Below, in pieces: positions 1 through 8,443 of a DNA stretch of 38,330 bases. Under the pieces are notes generated by a model that made no database searches, had not been told where the DNA came from, and saw nothing but the letters and a program-made list of their open reading frames with translations. The stretch is from Frankia sp. RB7 (GTDB taxonomy: Bacteria; Pseudomonadota; Alphaproteobacteria; Rhizobiales; Xanthobacteraceae), in NCBI GenBank assembly GCA_030403585.1, contig JAUEPE010000065.1, forward strand, positions 1-38,330, read 5' to 3'. The stretch's first letter is position 1. Each line of letters opens with the position of its first letter. A program made the position numbers and the translations under genes.

Positions 1-327
1 AACTGCTCTGCGCTACACTCTGTCGGCATCGGGGCATCCCATGAATCATCGCAAAGTCCTTCTCGCAAAAGAACTTTCGCTGATTCGCGCCCCGGTGCCC
101 CTCAACTCTGTGAGAAATCCGGGCTAGGCACCCCTATCCATGGGCCAAGCGAGGCCGGCAAGAATGCCGGCTTTGCACTACCGTTCAAGGCGGCGCAAAG
201 CCCGATCCAGGGCACAGCGACCCTTACCGAGATGCAAGCTGCGGACCTTCTGGCCGGTGAGTGGTATGGGAACATCCATACGGCGGCCAACCCCGGCGGC
301 GAGCTACGCGGGCAGATGGCGAAATAG
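1..327 (+). CDS. CHRD-domain protein, C-terminal part (edge-truncated or decayed)
   Basis: The reading frame is open from the first base and stops at 325-327. Its last 60 or so residues match the end of a CHRD domain: an HGPSEAGKNAG stretch, then TATLTEMQAADLLAGEWYGN, then NIHTAANPGGELRGQ. CHRD domains are found in secreted proteins, and their molecular role is poorly known. The first 45 codons of the window do not look like CHRD sequence and contain no in-frame ATG. The gene is therefore either cut by the window edge with an unusual N-terminal half, or a decayed fragment. The domain call rests on the C-terminal motif only. Confidence 0.55.
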   Translation, partial: NCSALHSVGIGASHESSQSPSRKRTFADSRPGAPQLCEKSGLGTPIHGPSEAGKNAGFALPFKAAQSPIQGTATLTEMQAADLLAGEWYGNIHTAANPGGELRGQMAK

Positions 328-376
328 AACGCCGTCCTGTTCCTGATACCGAGGAGCGTCTTGGCGGGGCGCGGTG

Positions 377-742
377 CTAAGTCGGCGGGCGAGGTAAGAA
401 AGTCAGGATTGTCTGGGCGAGAAAGACTCCGACGATACCGCCGGCTGTCTTCTGCAGAACGTCAATGGATGCGAAGGCGTGATCCGAGATCAGCGTTTGC
501 GCAAGCTCGAGCCCGATGGCGACGACAATCACGAGGCTGCAGGCCGCGGCAATCCGTCCAGGAAGCATGAAAGACAGGAGAAAGCCGAGCAGGCCATAGA
601 TGCTGAAGCGCTCAATGATAATGGCCCAATAGGTCTCCGCATGGCCCACGATCACGGGCCTTCCCACAAGCCGGGCGAGCGTAGCGTAGGCGATGAGCGC
701 GAGGCAGAGTCCAGCTGCTGCCATGAGATGATTGCGGCGCAT
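377..742 (-). CDS. VanZ-like family membrane protein
   Basis: This is a small integral membrane protein of about 121 residues from the ATG at 742. In-frame ATGs at 769 and 817 would give longer N-termini, and none has a clear ribosome binding site. There are about four hydrophobic segments. The C-terminal half carries the VanZ-like signature: E-L-x-Q-T, then a short polar stretch with D, then a D-x-x-x-K-x-x-G-G pattern (IGLELAQTLISDHAF, then IDVLQKTAGGIVG). VanZ relatives are inner-membrane proteins. Outside teicoplanin resistance their function is mostly unknown, and resistance should not be inferred here. A second VanZ-like gene with the same signature lies at 24141-24560, next to the T2SS genes. 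Confidence 0.75.
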   Translation of the reverse strand: MRRNHLMAAAGLCLALIAYATLARLVGRPVIVGHAETYWAIIIERFSIYGLLGFLLSFMLPGRIAAACSLVIVVAIGLELAQTLISDHAFASIDVLQKTAGGIVGVFLAQTILTFLPRPPT

Positions 743-1265
743 GCTGAAACATAACCGGTCGTTCGGCATGTCGCTGTGATAAGAGACAATATCGTTAAAG
801 ACGTGCAACTGTTGCATTGATACGCAGGCTTAGAGGCTTGCGCGGCAAGGGTCTGGAACGCGGTCGGCCAGCCTTAGCTCTCGTCGAGATGACGCGCTTG
901 CTGATTGTTAAAAATATCGCTGCAGCGAAGTGACCGGTGAGGCCGAGCCCCATCACGCTCGTGAGCACGGGCGCGCGTGAGAGCGTATCGGCCGAGTTGG
1001 CTTCATCTCGGCAAGGGGTCAAGAGAGGATTAGCCGAACTCTACACTGGAGGCGCTAAGCTTGCGGTTCAGAGCAATCTCCAATACATCGCGGCCCACGG
1101 CTTGATTGCCGGCGATCCCGGGATGCAGACGTTGGACGTCGGGATCGCTCACGTCTTGCTGCTCAAGCTGTAGTTCGGGCGGAAGCCGTCTTTAACTGCC
1201 GGTTGCTGCCTGCAGAAATGCGGAGGTTCGCCGTTCCACTCAAGCGGGCAGCCTCGACGCAGCGC
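743..1265. other. No confident gene
   Basis: About 520 bases between the VanZ-like gene and the SANT-like gene. Short open frames exist on both strands (937-1173 plus, 795-1022 minus). Neither has a convincing ribosome binding site, domain or amino-acid composition, and they overlap each other. Seen as intergenic or decayed sequence. Confidence 0.4.
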
Positions 1266-1439
1266 CTAGGTCTTCTTGGCGCTCTTTGACTTCAGCGAAA
1301 GGCCGAGCCGCAAGGCCATGCGCTTAATCGCTTCTGGTGGTCGTCCAAGCTGCTTTGCTGCATCTTCCAGTGAAATGGAGGACTTCGCCAACTCCATGAG
1401 CCGGCGGTCCTCTTTGAATGACCAGGGCCTGCGTGCCAT
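1266..1439 (-). CDS. Small SANT/Myb-like helix-turn-helix protein
   Basis: A basic protein of 57 residues beginning MARRPWSFKEDRRLMELAKS. The RRPW-S-x-x-E-D-x-x-L opening, followed by a helix ending in AAKQLGRPPEAIKRMALRLG, fits the three-helix fold of SANT/Myb-like DNA-binding domains. Such stand-alone proteins are common in Bradyrhizobium-type genomes (family knowledge). The ATG at 1439 was chosen because the family usually starts at MARRPW. A GTG at 1466 would add nine residues, and a GAGAGGA element lies between the two starts. The C-terminus is lysine-rich. Target genes are unknown. Confidence 0.7.
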   Translation of the reverse strand: MARRPWSFKEDRRLMELAKSSISLEDAAKQLGRPPEAIKRMALRLGLSLKSKSAKKT

Positions 1440-1880
1440 TTTTTTTCGAATGATCCTCTCGTACACAAGACAAAGCCGCCAAGCGGACCCATGTTCGCTC
1501 GACGGCTTCGCTTGGGTGGGGCCGGGCCTTGGGGAAGCCCGACGAGAAGAGGGATAAGGGATTCCGAAAACTTCGCAACAAACAACGGGTGTTAAGCTAA
1601 CTCCTCAACCTTACCGGTTGGAGTTTAGGAGTTTGCTGCGTCCCTTAGTGTTCGGCGATCGACGCCGATGCGGCCCGACACTTTAACGTTGGCAAGAGAT
1701 CTGAATTGCGAGGACTTGCCTATGGCGCTAGTTGCAAATAGTCCGTCTGCGCAGCCAACATTTGAGTGTGGCTCGTGGAAGCCGATTTGAAATTGAGAGT
1801 TTGTCGAGTTGTGAATTTGCGCTCAGGGGGCTTCCCGCAGCCACCAGTGTCGACTTTGGATGATAGACGCAGGATTCAGT
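1440..1880. other. Intergenic, no supported gene
   Basis: About 440 bases with no convincing open frame. An imperfect inverted repeat (CTAACTCC near 1597, GGAGTTTAG near 1619) could form a weak hairpin, but no T-tract follows it. A run of eight Ts at about 1439-1446 sits at the start of the neighbouring minus-strand gene. Confidence 0.4.
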
Positions 1881-2135
1881 ATGATTGCTCCAAGCAACGC
1901 GGCTCCTCGTAGGTATTACGTTGATGCAGTTGGTCGGCGGGTTCTTATTGGCCTAACGATCGAAGAAACACAGGAGTTCGAAGGCCTGGATCGGGCGCAG
2001 GCCCAGCTGGGCACGAGCGGTCTCGGCGAAACTACCGTTATTTCGCTCGGGCTGGCTGAACAGAGATGGCTGGCGCTCTACGAAAAGCATGACAGCGCCT
2101 GGCGGACCTGGAAGGTTCACGCGGTCTATCTGTAG
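1881..2135 (+). CDS. Conserved hypothetical protein (RRVLIGLTIEET type)
   Basis: A protein of 84 residues. The ATG at 1881 is preferred over the ATG at 1860 because AGGA stands six bases before it. The recognisable stretches are YYVDAVGRRVLIGLTIEETQ, followed by EFEGLD and, near the end, RWLALYEKHDSAWRTW. This pattern occurs in short soluble hypothetical proteins of rhizobia (from memory of the family), and no function is established. There is no signal peptide or membrane segment. Composition and codon use look like a real gene. Confidence 0.7.
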   Translation: MIAPSNAAPRRYYVDAVGRRVLIGLTIEETQEFEGLDRAQAQLGTSGLGETTVISLGLAEQRWLALYEKHDSAWRTWKVHAVYL

Positions 2136-2204
2136 CCGTTAAATCTTCGTTAACCACAGGGGAGCGATCTTCTGTGAACGCTGACCTCGAACGAGAATTC
2201 CATC

Positions 2205-2624
2205 ATGTTCCAGCTGTTCCTGAGGGCTCGCAGCCAGAATTTCCTTCGCCGTGTCGGTGTGTCCGAATTTCACGTTCGGTCGGCCGAACGAGACATTGAA
2301 ACCGACCAACATCGCGTGGGAGCGATCATGGCTGCCATCGAAGACGCTCTGCAAGCGGCCGAGCGTGAGCGGGCAGGTTTAGGCCACCGCGTCGACGATG
2401 TTATGGCACGGGCCGCGGTAACTCTCGGCAACGGTGACGACGAGTATCTGCACCGCGAACCGCTCGACAGCCATCATCAGGATCTCTTTGATGTCGAGAT
2501 CGTAAACGGCCAAAGGCGACTAAGAGAGTTGGGAACCGCGATTGCTCACTTCAGGTTCGTAAAGGCGGCTATGCAGAGCCGCTTCCCAGATTACCGGCCT
2601 CAAGCTGGTGGCGGCGAGCATTAG
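2205..2624 (+). CDS. Hypothetical soluble protein
   Basis: An open frame of 139 residues without signal peptide or membrane segments. It is rich in Arg, Glu, His and Asp, with a helical look in the middle (AIEDALQAAERERAGLGHRV). I do not recognise a domain. The start at 2205 lacks a strong ribosome binding site, and the in-frame ATG at 2329 is an alternative. The gene stands alone between two small hypotheticals. It is probably a real gene because no competing frame covers the same span. Confidence 0.5.
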   Translation: MFQLFLRARSQNFLRRVGVSEFHVRSAERDIETDQHRVGAIMAAIEDALQAAERERAGLGHRVDDVMARAAVTLGNGDDEYLHREPLDSHHQDLFDVEIVNGQRRLRELGTAIAHFRFVKAAMQSRFPDYRPQAGGGEH

Positions 2625-2665
2625 CAGGAGGTTGTTGCCTGCACGGCAGTCGACGACGGTCTATC

Positions 2666-2932
2666 TCAGTGCGACCGGGCGCGGCTCAGCTCCCCCGGGA
2701 GGTTGGAAGAAACTCCGCTGCTGGTAGTAAACCTGAGGAGCGCGCCGCCGACGTAGCTGAGCTGCAGCAGGACCGCAAAGGTCGCGACTGAAGTGAATAC
2801 CTGCCAAAGCGGCTGCGGTGAGATTGCGCCGATCGTCAGCGCGCCAACAAGAATGACAGGCACGAGAATGAACACTCGGTACCGCAGACCGAGAACGAGC
2901 CCTGTTAATATACTACCGGCGATCAGCAACAT
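2666..2932 (-). CDS. Small hydrophobic membrane protein
   Basis: A protein of 88 residues that is almost entirely hydrophobic up to residue 67. A hydrophobic N-terminus with a GLRYR loop is followed by a segment from about 19 to 38 and another from about 44 to 66, then a short polar tail. This suggests two or three membrane passes. No motif identifies the family, and no function can be assigned. It is transcribed in the same direction as the export lipoprotein gene upstream of it (3196-4419), with a gap of about 260 bases. Confidence 0.6.
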   Translation of the reverse strand: MLLIAGSILTGLVLGLRYRVFILVPVILVGALTIGAISPQPLWQVFTSVATFAVLLQLSYVGGALLRFTTSSGVSSNLPGELSRARSH

Positions 2933-3195
2933 CGTTCAGGGACTCCAGAAAGGTCCCGACAGATCTAGTTCCCTCGCTCTAATATTCGTTGAAGTCGATG
3001 CTTCAAATTGTCAGCAATATGAATTTTTCTGCGATGTTGGGCGATCAAGTCCCGATCGCCTGCAGACGGCATTTCGTAAGCGGTCGAACCCATCGCGCAA
3101 TCGGCCCGTCGCGCGACAAGTTCTACGCCAACATTGCGACTCTTCTCCGTCCCATCAGGCGTGTGACGCCGACTTAGTCTCGCGTGGGCGGAAAA

Positions 3196-4419
3196 TTACT
3201 TCGACGTTACGATCGAGTTTATGTTTGCTGCATTTGTAGTGGCCGCGTCCAAGGGGGCCATGATCTTGATGAATTCGGTCGACGGAGATTCCGCAACCGA
3301 AATGACGTCGTGATCGCGCATTCTGAACGAATCCGCCTGGAACCAGCCGTCGGGCTTGCTCATATCGAACTTGTAGACGGCAGGTACCTGAACCGTCGGG
3401 AATCCAGCCACATTGAGGCCAACGCTTTCCAGTAACGACTTGGGTTCGAAACGATAGACGAAGACAGATTTTGAGTTGGCACGACTACCATCGAGACCAC
3501 CCGCCTTGGCCAATGCTTCGGCCAGCGACATCTCGGCGTTCTCGAAAGTGAAACGGCGATTGTTGGTGCCGCCGATCGAGCCGGGCGAAGGTGTGGACCC
3601 GAATGCCATGAATACGCGCGGAACGCGGGTCAGGAAAACGACATCTCCTGGAGACAGCAACACATCTTCCAAAGGCCGCTGGACCACGCTCGAAACATAT
3701 TGCGTATAAATTCGATTGCCGCGCTTGAGAGTGACGGTGACCTCATAATCGGGAAATTTGGGGCCGCCCGCCTTCGCGATTGCCGCCAGCAAATGCAATC
3801 CGCCCGGATCGATTGGGAAACGAGATGGGGAGTTGACCTCCCCTAGCACGCTGACCTGATTACCGCGCTGCTCAGCGACAGCGACGACGACTTGAGGTTC
3901 GATTGCGCGATCCTTGAGGCGCTCGCGGATAATGTTAGACACGGCGCGCGGATTCAGCCCCGCGGCCTTGATCGGACCTGCGTAGGGAATGTTGATGCTG
4001 CCCGATTGGTCAACCTGCTGCCGCGGAATGTCGACGAAATTGCCGGACCTGACGCCGGCTTCGCCAGGGATGAAAAGGCCTCCCGCTTGCGCCTCAAAAA
4101 CGGTGACAGTCAGAATGTCGCCTACACTGATGGGCGCTTCACGATAGTGGCCGCCTGGCACCGAAGCGAAAGACACGCCCGTCGCATTGGTGATTGCATT
4201 TGAGGCGCTTAGGATGCCTGGATTGACCGGCATCAAAACATAGGGAAGCGGCACGGATGGTTCAGTAACGATGGCCGCATTCTCGTGAACGGCAGCCGAA
4301 TCTGGCGCATCCATTGGAATGACGCCCGAGCAGCCAGTCATCATCACAAGCACAAATACCAGCGCCAAGACTTGATGAGCGCTGATCTCAATCGACGATT
4401 TTCTTGTCTTGCTGACCAC
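3196..4419 (-). CDS. Polysaccharide export lipoprotein, Wza/KpsD/GumB family
   Basis: An outer-membrane polysaccharide export protein that would form the channel through which a capsule or exopolysaccharide leaves the periplasm. The start is the GTG at 4419, with GAGG five bases ahead; a TTG at 4461 is the only longer alternative. The first 30 residues are a lipoprotein signal ending in MMTGC, so Cys30 should be acylated. A Poly_export domain follows (from about residue 95, APISVGDILTVTVFE, through SINIPYAGPIKAAGL). After it come two SLBB-type domains, one starting near NQVSVLGEVNSPSRFPID and one around FTFENAEMSLAEALAKAGGL. No Wzc-type polymerase partner is visible in this window. Confidence 0.9.
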   Translation of the reverse strand: MVSKTRKSSIEISAHQVLALVFVLVMMTGCSGVIPMDAPDSAAVHENAAIVTEPSVPLPYVLMPVNPGILSASNAITNATGVSFASVPGGHYREAPISVGDILTVTVFEAQAGGLFIPGEAGVRSGNFVDIPRQQVDQSGSINIPYAGPIKAAGLNPRAVSNIIRERLKDRAIEPQVVVAVAEQRGNQVSVLGEVNSPSRFPIDPGGLHLLAAIAKAGGPKFPDYEVTVTLKRGNRIYTQYVSSVVQRPLEDVLLSPGDVVFLTRVPRVFMAFGSTPSPGSIGGTNNRRFTFENAEMSLAEALAKAGGLDGSRANSKSVFVYRFEPKSLLESVGLNVAGFPTVQVPAVYKFDMSKPDGWFQADSFRMRDHDVISVAESPSTEFIKIMAPLDAATTNAANINSIVTSK

Positions 4420-5147
4420 TATGACCTCACGCCGTCCGTTCACTGCGCTCGAACGTAGCAATCATCCTATCGTCGAGTCACTCTCATCGCGTTTTATCGA
4501 AAAGAAACGCGCGACTTTGTGGCCTTCCTGCAACGCGCTCGTAAGCGATCGTCACTGTTTGTGATGCACCCTTAAGCAACGTGTTTGCTTTCTGGCCACA
4601 AAAGATTTGCAGGCAAATGGTTGCCGCATGATCGACATTTTTGAGACACGATCCGGTCGCGTGTCGCGCGACGGTGATGTTACTCGCTCATGACATTGAG
4701 CTTCAGCGGTGAGGTACGGAACGAATTGGAGCTCGATCGAGCGACTCCCGGAGCAAACCGAGGACCGCTGCCTGTCGAGACGGCACAGCGCCCGAGGAAC
4801 ATCGAAGTTGTATTTCGCCGGAATGTAATCGATGCGAGTAAAGCGAGAGATCTGCAGCAAGTTCCACTAGTGAGCGAGCAGATCATCTCTCGCATAACAA
4901 TCCTTTTGCCTTTCAGCCGAGAAAGTTGTCGCAAACGACACGCGCACGCGGAACGGGGGCCCAAAATCGGCGTTTGATCTTCGTACTTCTTGTCGCGTCT
5001 ACGAAGAAGGGAGTGCAAGAGACCCGTTAAGATTGAAGCCGTTAAGCAGTCGTTATCCATGTGGGCCGAAGCGCAGCTACGGCCGAGTGGAATTTGTGAG
5101 GTCCATAAAACTCTATTATTTGGTTTGAGCCGCGCGAAAGAGCTCGA
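4420..5147. promoter_or_regulatory. Divergent intergenic region upstream of the export lipoprotein gene
   Basis: About 730 bases between the minus-strand export lipoprotein gene and the plus-strand gene at 5148. Several overlapping short frames on both strands are mutually exclusive and have no recognisable product. The region presumably carries promoters for both flanking genes. A short inverted repeat near 4659-4675 (TCGCG and CGCGA) is visible, but no sigma-70 boxes can be assigned with confidence. Confidence 0.35.
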
Positions 5148-5534
5148 ATGTCAAAAGCCCCCGATGGAGCCCGCAAGAGGCTGACGACGGGGGCATTAAT
5201 GTCTACTGCAAGCTATAATTTTTCGGCTGACTTTACCGCGGCTCCTAGCCGCGACGCTGTCGATGGGCTTGCGGCAATCGCTTCCGCGCTTGATCAGGGG
5301 CTGGTCGGAGCTCCTAATCGACGCGGTCAGCAGTTCCTCGACGTCTGCGCGATCGCGGTGGGCTGGGCCGTGCTTGTTGCGGTCGTTCTTCACCCTGAGT
5401 TGCAGCTCGCCGCCATTGGGCTCGGCATCGCAATATTTGCTTTGCGCTCGATGTGGCGGTTGGTGCTCGGACCGAGCGAGCAAACCTATCCGCGCCGGCT
5501 TTCGGCGGATCGTTCCGCTTTCCAATACGGCTAG
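5148..5534 (+). CDS. Small membrane protein, unknown function
   Basis: A protein of 128 residues (111 if the ATG at 5199, preceded by GGGGG, is the true start). The N-terminal 70 residues are soluble. Two adjacent hydrophobic stretches follow (VCAIAVGWAVLVAVVLH and LQLAAIGLGIAIFALRSM), then a basic tail ending in RSAFQYG. It is not recognised as a known family. Its stop codon overlaps the stop codon of the convergent NfrB-like gene inside one CTAG at 5531-5534. Its place opposite the glycan genes suggests, but does not prove, an envelope role. Confidence 0.55.
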   Translation: MSKAPDGARKRLTTGALMSTASYNFSADFTAAPSRDAVDGLAAIASALDQGLVGAPNRRGQQFLDVCAIAVGWAVLVAVVLHPELQLAAIGLGIAIFALRSMWRLVLGPSEQTYPRRLSADRSAFQYG

Positions 5535-7027
5535 GACGCGCTCGCGCCGCCCGTCAGCTCGATGTCGGAACCAGGAAGTTCCAATTCGCCCATCTGGATG
5601 GGATAAGAGTGTGACGTCTTATCCCAGACCAGTGGCTTGCCGGAAAAGCGGTGGCTCGTATAGATGCGAACGGCACGCCACGTGGCAAAGAAGTTGACGA
5701 AATTCCCGACGATGAGCCGCGGCGCCGACATAAGCGCATGGCGCAGATTGTAGATCATGCCGGTGAAGATCATGCGGTTCAGCAGGCGCCAAATGAGGAA
5801 GCAGAAGGTTACCCAGAACAGCATCTTCGCCCATTCGGAAGACAGAAGTATGTAAGAAAGCTTCTGATCGGGGTCGAGAAACCAGCGGAACACCTCGAAC
5901 AAGATCAAATTCGCCATGGCGAAATAGGCAAGCATGACCGCTGGGCTGGTGATCACACCTTTTCGGTCGCGCGCCAGAAAGTACTTCGTGCCGAACTTGC
6001 CCTTCCAGCCGATTTCTTCGGTCCCCTGAAAGACAATCCCCAGCAACCATCGAGCGCGCTGCCGGTAGGCCGCTTCCAGCCTGGAGGGGAAGAATTCCCG
6101 CGTTGCGATCGGAAGGCCCCGGTGGAGGACGCCGGGATTGCCCGTGTCGATATCAATGTCGATGGCATACTTCGCCGGGTAGGCGATGAACGCGGACTTG
6201 AAACCAAGCTCCGACACGCGGAAGGCGATGTCGTAGTCTTCGGTGAAGGACGCGACGCGGAACGCTTCGCCCTGGTTTTGGTCGACGAGATGAAGCATGG
6301 CTTCGCGGCTGAAGCAGGCGGAGACGCCCGCGCATGGGATGACTCCGGAGATGCGTTGTCGGACCTCGAGGTCCTTGGTGTGCATTTCTGCAAATTCGTC
6401 CATGTAAATGCCGCCGATCAGAGACAGAACGGGGCGAGAGAACGAATAGACGGGCAGCTGAACGAAGTCGTAGAGTTCAACGAGCTTGTTGAAGAGCTTC
6501 AGCTCAAGGGGATGAATGAGATCCTCTGAGTCGTGCATGACGATTCCAGCAAATTGAATCGACTGCTCCGCCTCGAACATGAAAATGTCCGAGACAATCT
6601 GGTTCAGGCAGTCCGCCTTGCTGGTCGGACCATCCCGGGGCACTAGAACCATATGGATGTTCGGATAGAGGCTCTGTGCCTTTCTGATCTCGTCCTGGGT
6701 CGGGGGATCGTTGAGATAGACGCCGACGAAATAGTGAGCTTGTCGATAGCGAAGGAGTCGGGAGTTTGAGGACAGCATCGAAAAGATCACATCGTGCTCT
6801 TTCCAGCACGGAATCATGATCGCGATTGGCCGCTCGGGCAACTGCTCGAGAAGCTCGACGTCAGGCAAATCCCTAGTTCTCGTGATGCCGAACAGCCTCC
6901 CGGTCCAGTACAGGACATCCACCACAAGATCGTCGAAGCTGGATACGGCAATGATGATGCCCGCAATGAGCATCATGATCTCGACCGAATAAAGATAGCC
7001 GGGGAGATAGGCGGTCAGATTGGCCAT
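5531..7027 (-). CDS. NfrB-like membrane glycosyltransferase (family 2)
   Basis: A processive-type family 2 glycosyltransferase of 498 residues resembling the N-terminal half of NfrB, the phage N4 adsorption protein B. Visible motifs are IPCWKEHDVI (71-80), an Asp after GPTSKA (D139), MHDSEDLIHPLELKLFN (164-180), TEDYDIAFR (262-270) and QRARW (323-327), matching the D, D, ED, QxxRW pattern. One membrane segment precedes the catalytic domain (about 15-30), and about three follow it between 360 and 455. E. coli NfrB is much longer and has a C-terminal c-di-GMP-binding MshEN-type domain; this protein ends without it. Only three bases separate it from the upstream wecB-like gene, so the two are surely co-transcribed. 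Acceptor and product are not shown by the sequence. Confidence 0.85.
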   Translation of the reverse strand: MANLTAYLPGYLYSVEIMMLIAGIIIAVSSFDDLVVDVLYWTGRLFGITRTRDLPDVELLEQLPERPIAIMIPCWKEHDVIFSMLSSNSRLLRYRQAHYFVGVYLNDPPTQDEIRKAQSLYPNIHMVLVPRDGPTSKADCLNQIVSDIFMFEAEQSIQFAGIVMHDSEDLIHPLELKLFNKLVELYDFVQLPVYSFSRPVLSLIGGIYMDEFAEMHTKDLEVRQRISGVIPCAGVSACFSREAMLHLVDQNQGEAFRVASFTEDYDIAFRVSELGFKSAFIAYPAKYAIDIDIDTGNPGVLHRGLPIATREFFPSRLEAAYRQRARWLLGIVFQGTEEIGWKGKFGTKYFLARDRKGVITSPAVMLAYFAMANLILFEVFRWFLDPDQKLSYILLSSEWAKMLFWVTFCFLIWRLLNRMIFTGMIYNLRHALMSAPRLIVGNFVNFFATWRAVRIYTSHRFSGKPLVWDKTSHSYPIQMGELELPGSDIELTGGASAS

Positions 7028-7030
7028 GAG

Positions 7031-8218
7031 TTAGGATGCATGCTGAAGAGGAGCAACTGTTGCTGCTTTCAAGTCCCGACCAGTCACGAAATGCCGGTAA
7101 AGAACGTCAACGATTCGGCGGCTGGCGTGCCCATCGCCGTACGGAAACACGGAGCGCGCCATCGTCGTATATTTTGCCGGCGTTTTATGTAGCTCGTAAA
7201 GCGACTTGAAGACGGCTTCGCGAGAAGTGCCCACCAGCTCTACTACGCCCGATGCGACTGCCTCCGGACGTTCGGTGACATCCCTCAGGACCAGAACCGG
7301 CTTGGCGAGCGCCGGGGCCTCTTCCTGTAATCCTCCGCTATCAGTCACGACGCACCAGGCATTCTGGATTGCGGCGACCATGGCTCGGTAATTGAGTGGC
7401 TCCACGAGATGAATTCTTGGATGGCCGGAGAGAATCTCCATAGCCGCCTCGCGGGCGTTAGGATTCGGGTGGACGGGGAAGTAGACGCCAACATCCGAAG
7501 TGAGGTCGACAAAAGCTCTCACTGCGGTGAGAGCGTCTCTTATTTTCGTGCCGAAATTCTCTCTGCGATGCGCGGTCAGCAATATCATGCGCCTCGCTTG
7601 AAATTCCGGCGGAGCGGGCGGCCTGGTGGCGGCAATTTCCAAAAGCGAGTCAATGACAGTATTGCCCGACACGAACACCTTACCCTTCGGGACGTTTTCG
7701 TTGATCAGGTTTTGAGCCGCAGCTGACGTCGGTGCAAAATGTAGCGCGGTTGAAACAGCGATAGCTCGGCGATGGAATTCTTCAGGGAAGGGCGCGTCGA
7801 GCTCGGGCGTGCGCAACCCGGCCTCGATATGAACGAAGGGTGTCTTTCGGTAAAATGCGGCAACCGAGGCCGCATAGGCCGTGGTCGTATCTCCCTGCGC
7901 AATGACGCAATCCGGTTTTTCGTTTTCGATAATGCGATCCAATCTGCTGAGAAGACGGCTCGCGGTCTGCGCGGGGCTGTTGGATGTCCCACGGTGCCGG
8001 ATTGCAATGTCCGGCGCGAGGCCGAATTCAGCCAGTGTCTTGTCAAGCAGATCGCTCTGCTGGCCGCTGGTCACGATTTTGACGTTGGCCCAACCCGTGC
8101 TGCGCAGGCGCCGAACGAGCGGTGCCAGCTTGATGACTTCCGGACGGGTGCCGATGACGGTGAGAAAGGTTCGAACAGGAATAGAACGCGAAAACTCATC
8201 CCGATGCGGGTGATGCAT
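7031..8218 (-). CDS. wecB: UDP-N-acetylglucosamine 2-epimerase, non-hydrolysing (WecB type)
   Basis: This enzyme interconverts UDP-GlcNAc and UDP-ManNAc in the cytoplasm, supplying ManNAc units for surface glycans. The family landmarks are in order: TVIGTRPEVIKLAPL near residue 20, AQGDTTTAYA, HIEAGLRT, PFPEEFHRR, LTAHRRENFG, PVHPNPNAREA, TDSGGLQEEAPAL and RDVTERPEAV. These include the Asp, two Glu and His equivalents of the E. coli WecB active site. The length of 395 residues is normal. The start at 8218 has only a weak GGGG-type site, and a shorter start near VRTFLTVIG is possible. The gene is followed at once by the NfrB-like transferase, which suggests that UDP-ManNAc is its donor. Confidence 0.92.
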   Translation of the reverse strand: MHHPHRDEFSRSIPVRTFLTVIGTRPEVIKLAPLVRRLRSTGWANVKIVTSGQQSDLLDKTLAEFGLAPDIAIRHRGTSNSPAQTASRLLSRLDRIIENEKPDCVIAQGDTTTAYAASVAAFYRKTPFVHIEAGLRTPELDAPFPEEFHRRAIAVSTALHFAPTSAAAQNLINENVPKGKVFVSGNTVIDSLLEIAATRPPAPPEFQARRMILLTAHRRENFGTKIRDALTAVRAFVDLTSDVGVYFPVHPNPNAREAAMEILSGHPRIHLVEPLNYRAMVAAIQNAWCVVTDSGGLQEEAPALAKPVLVLRDVTERPEAVASGVVELVGTSREAVFKSLYELHKTPAKYTTMARSVFPYGDGHASRRIVDVLYRHFVTGRDLKAATVAPLQHAS

Positions 8219-8443
8219 GTCCGAAGCCCCAAAATCGACGTGCCAATGCGGTTGATATGCCGCCCAAGGCCGAATTATCTGTCGGTATTCAGGGGAACCA
8301 ACTTAAACGGAGCCCACGTTCCAGACAAATGATGTTTCCGCAATATTGAGCGGAATCCAAAGCATTGGCAATCAGGGTAAATGTTCCCGGGGAAATGAAC
8401 GCGCCTCAGTCACTCCTGAGCAACTGTTGCGCCCCATCGGGTG

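Noticed and set aside
5651..6529. 292-codon plus-strand frame
   Set aside because: It is antisense to the well-supported NfrB-like glycosyltransferase, with charged low-quality composition and no domain.
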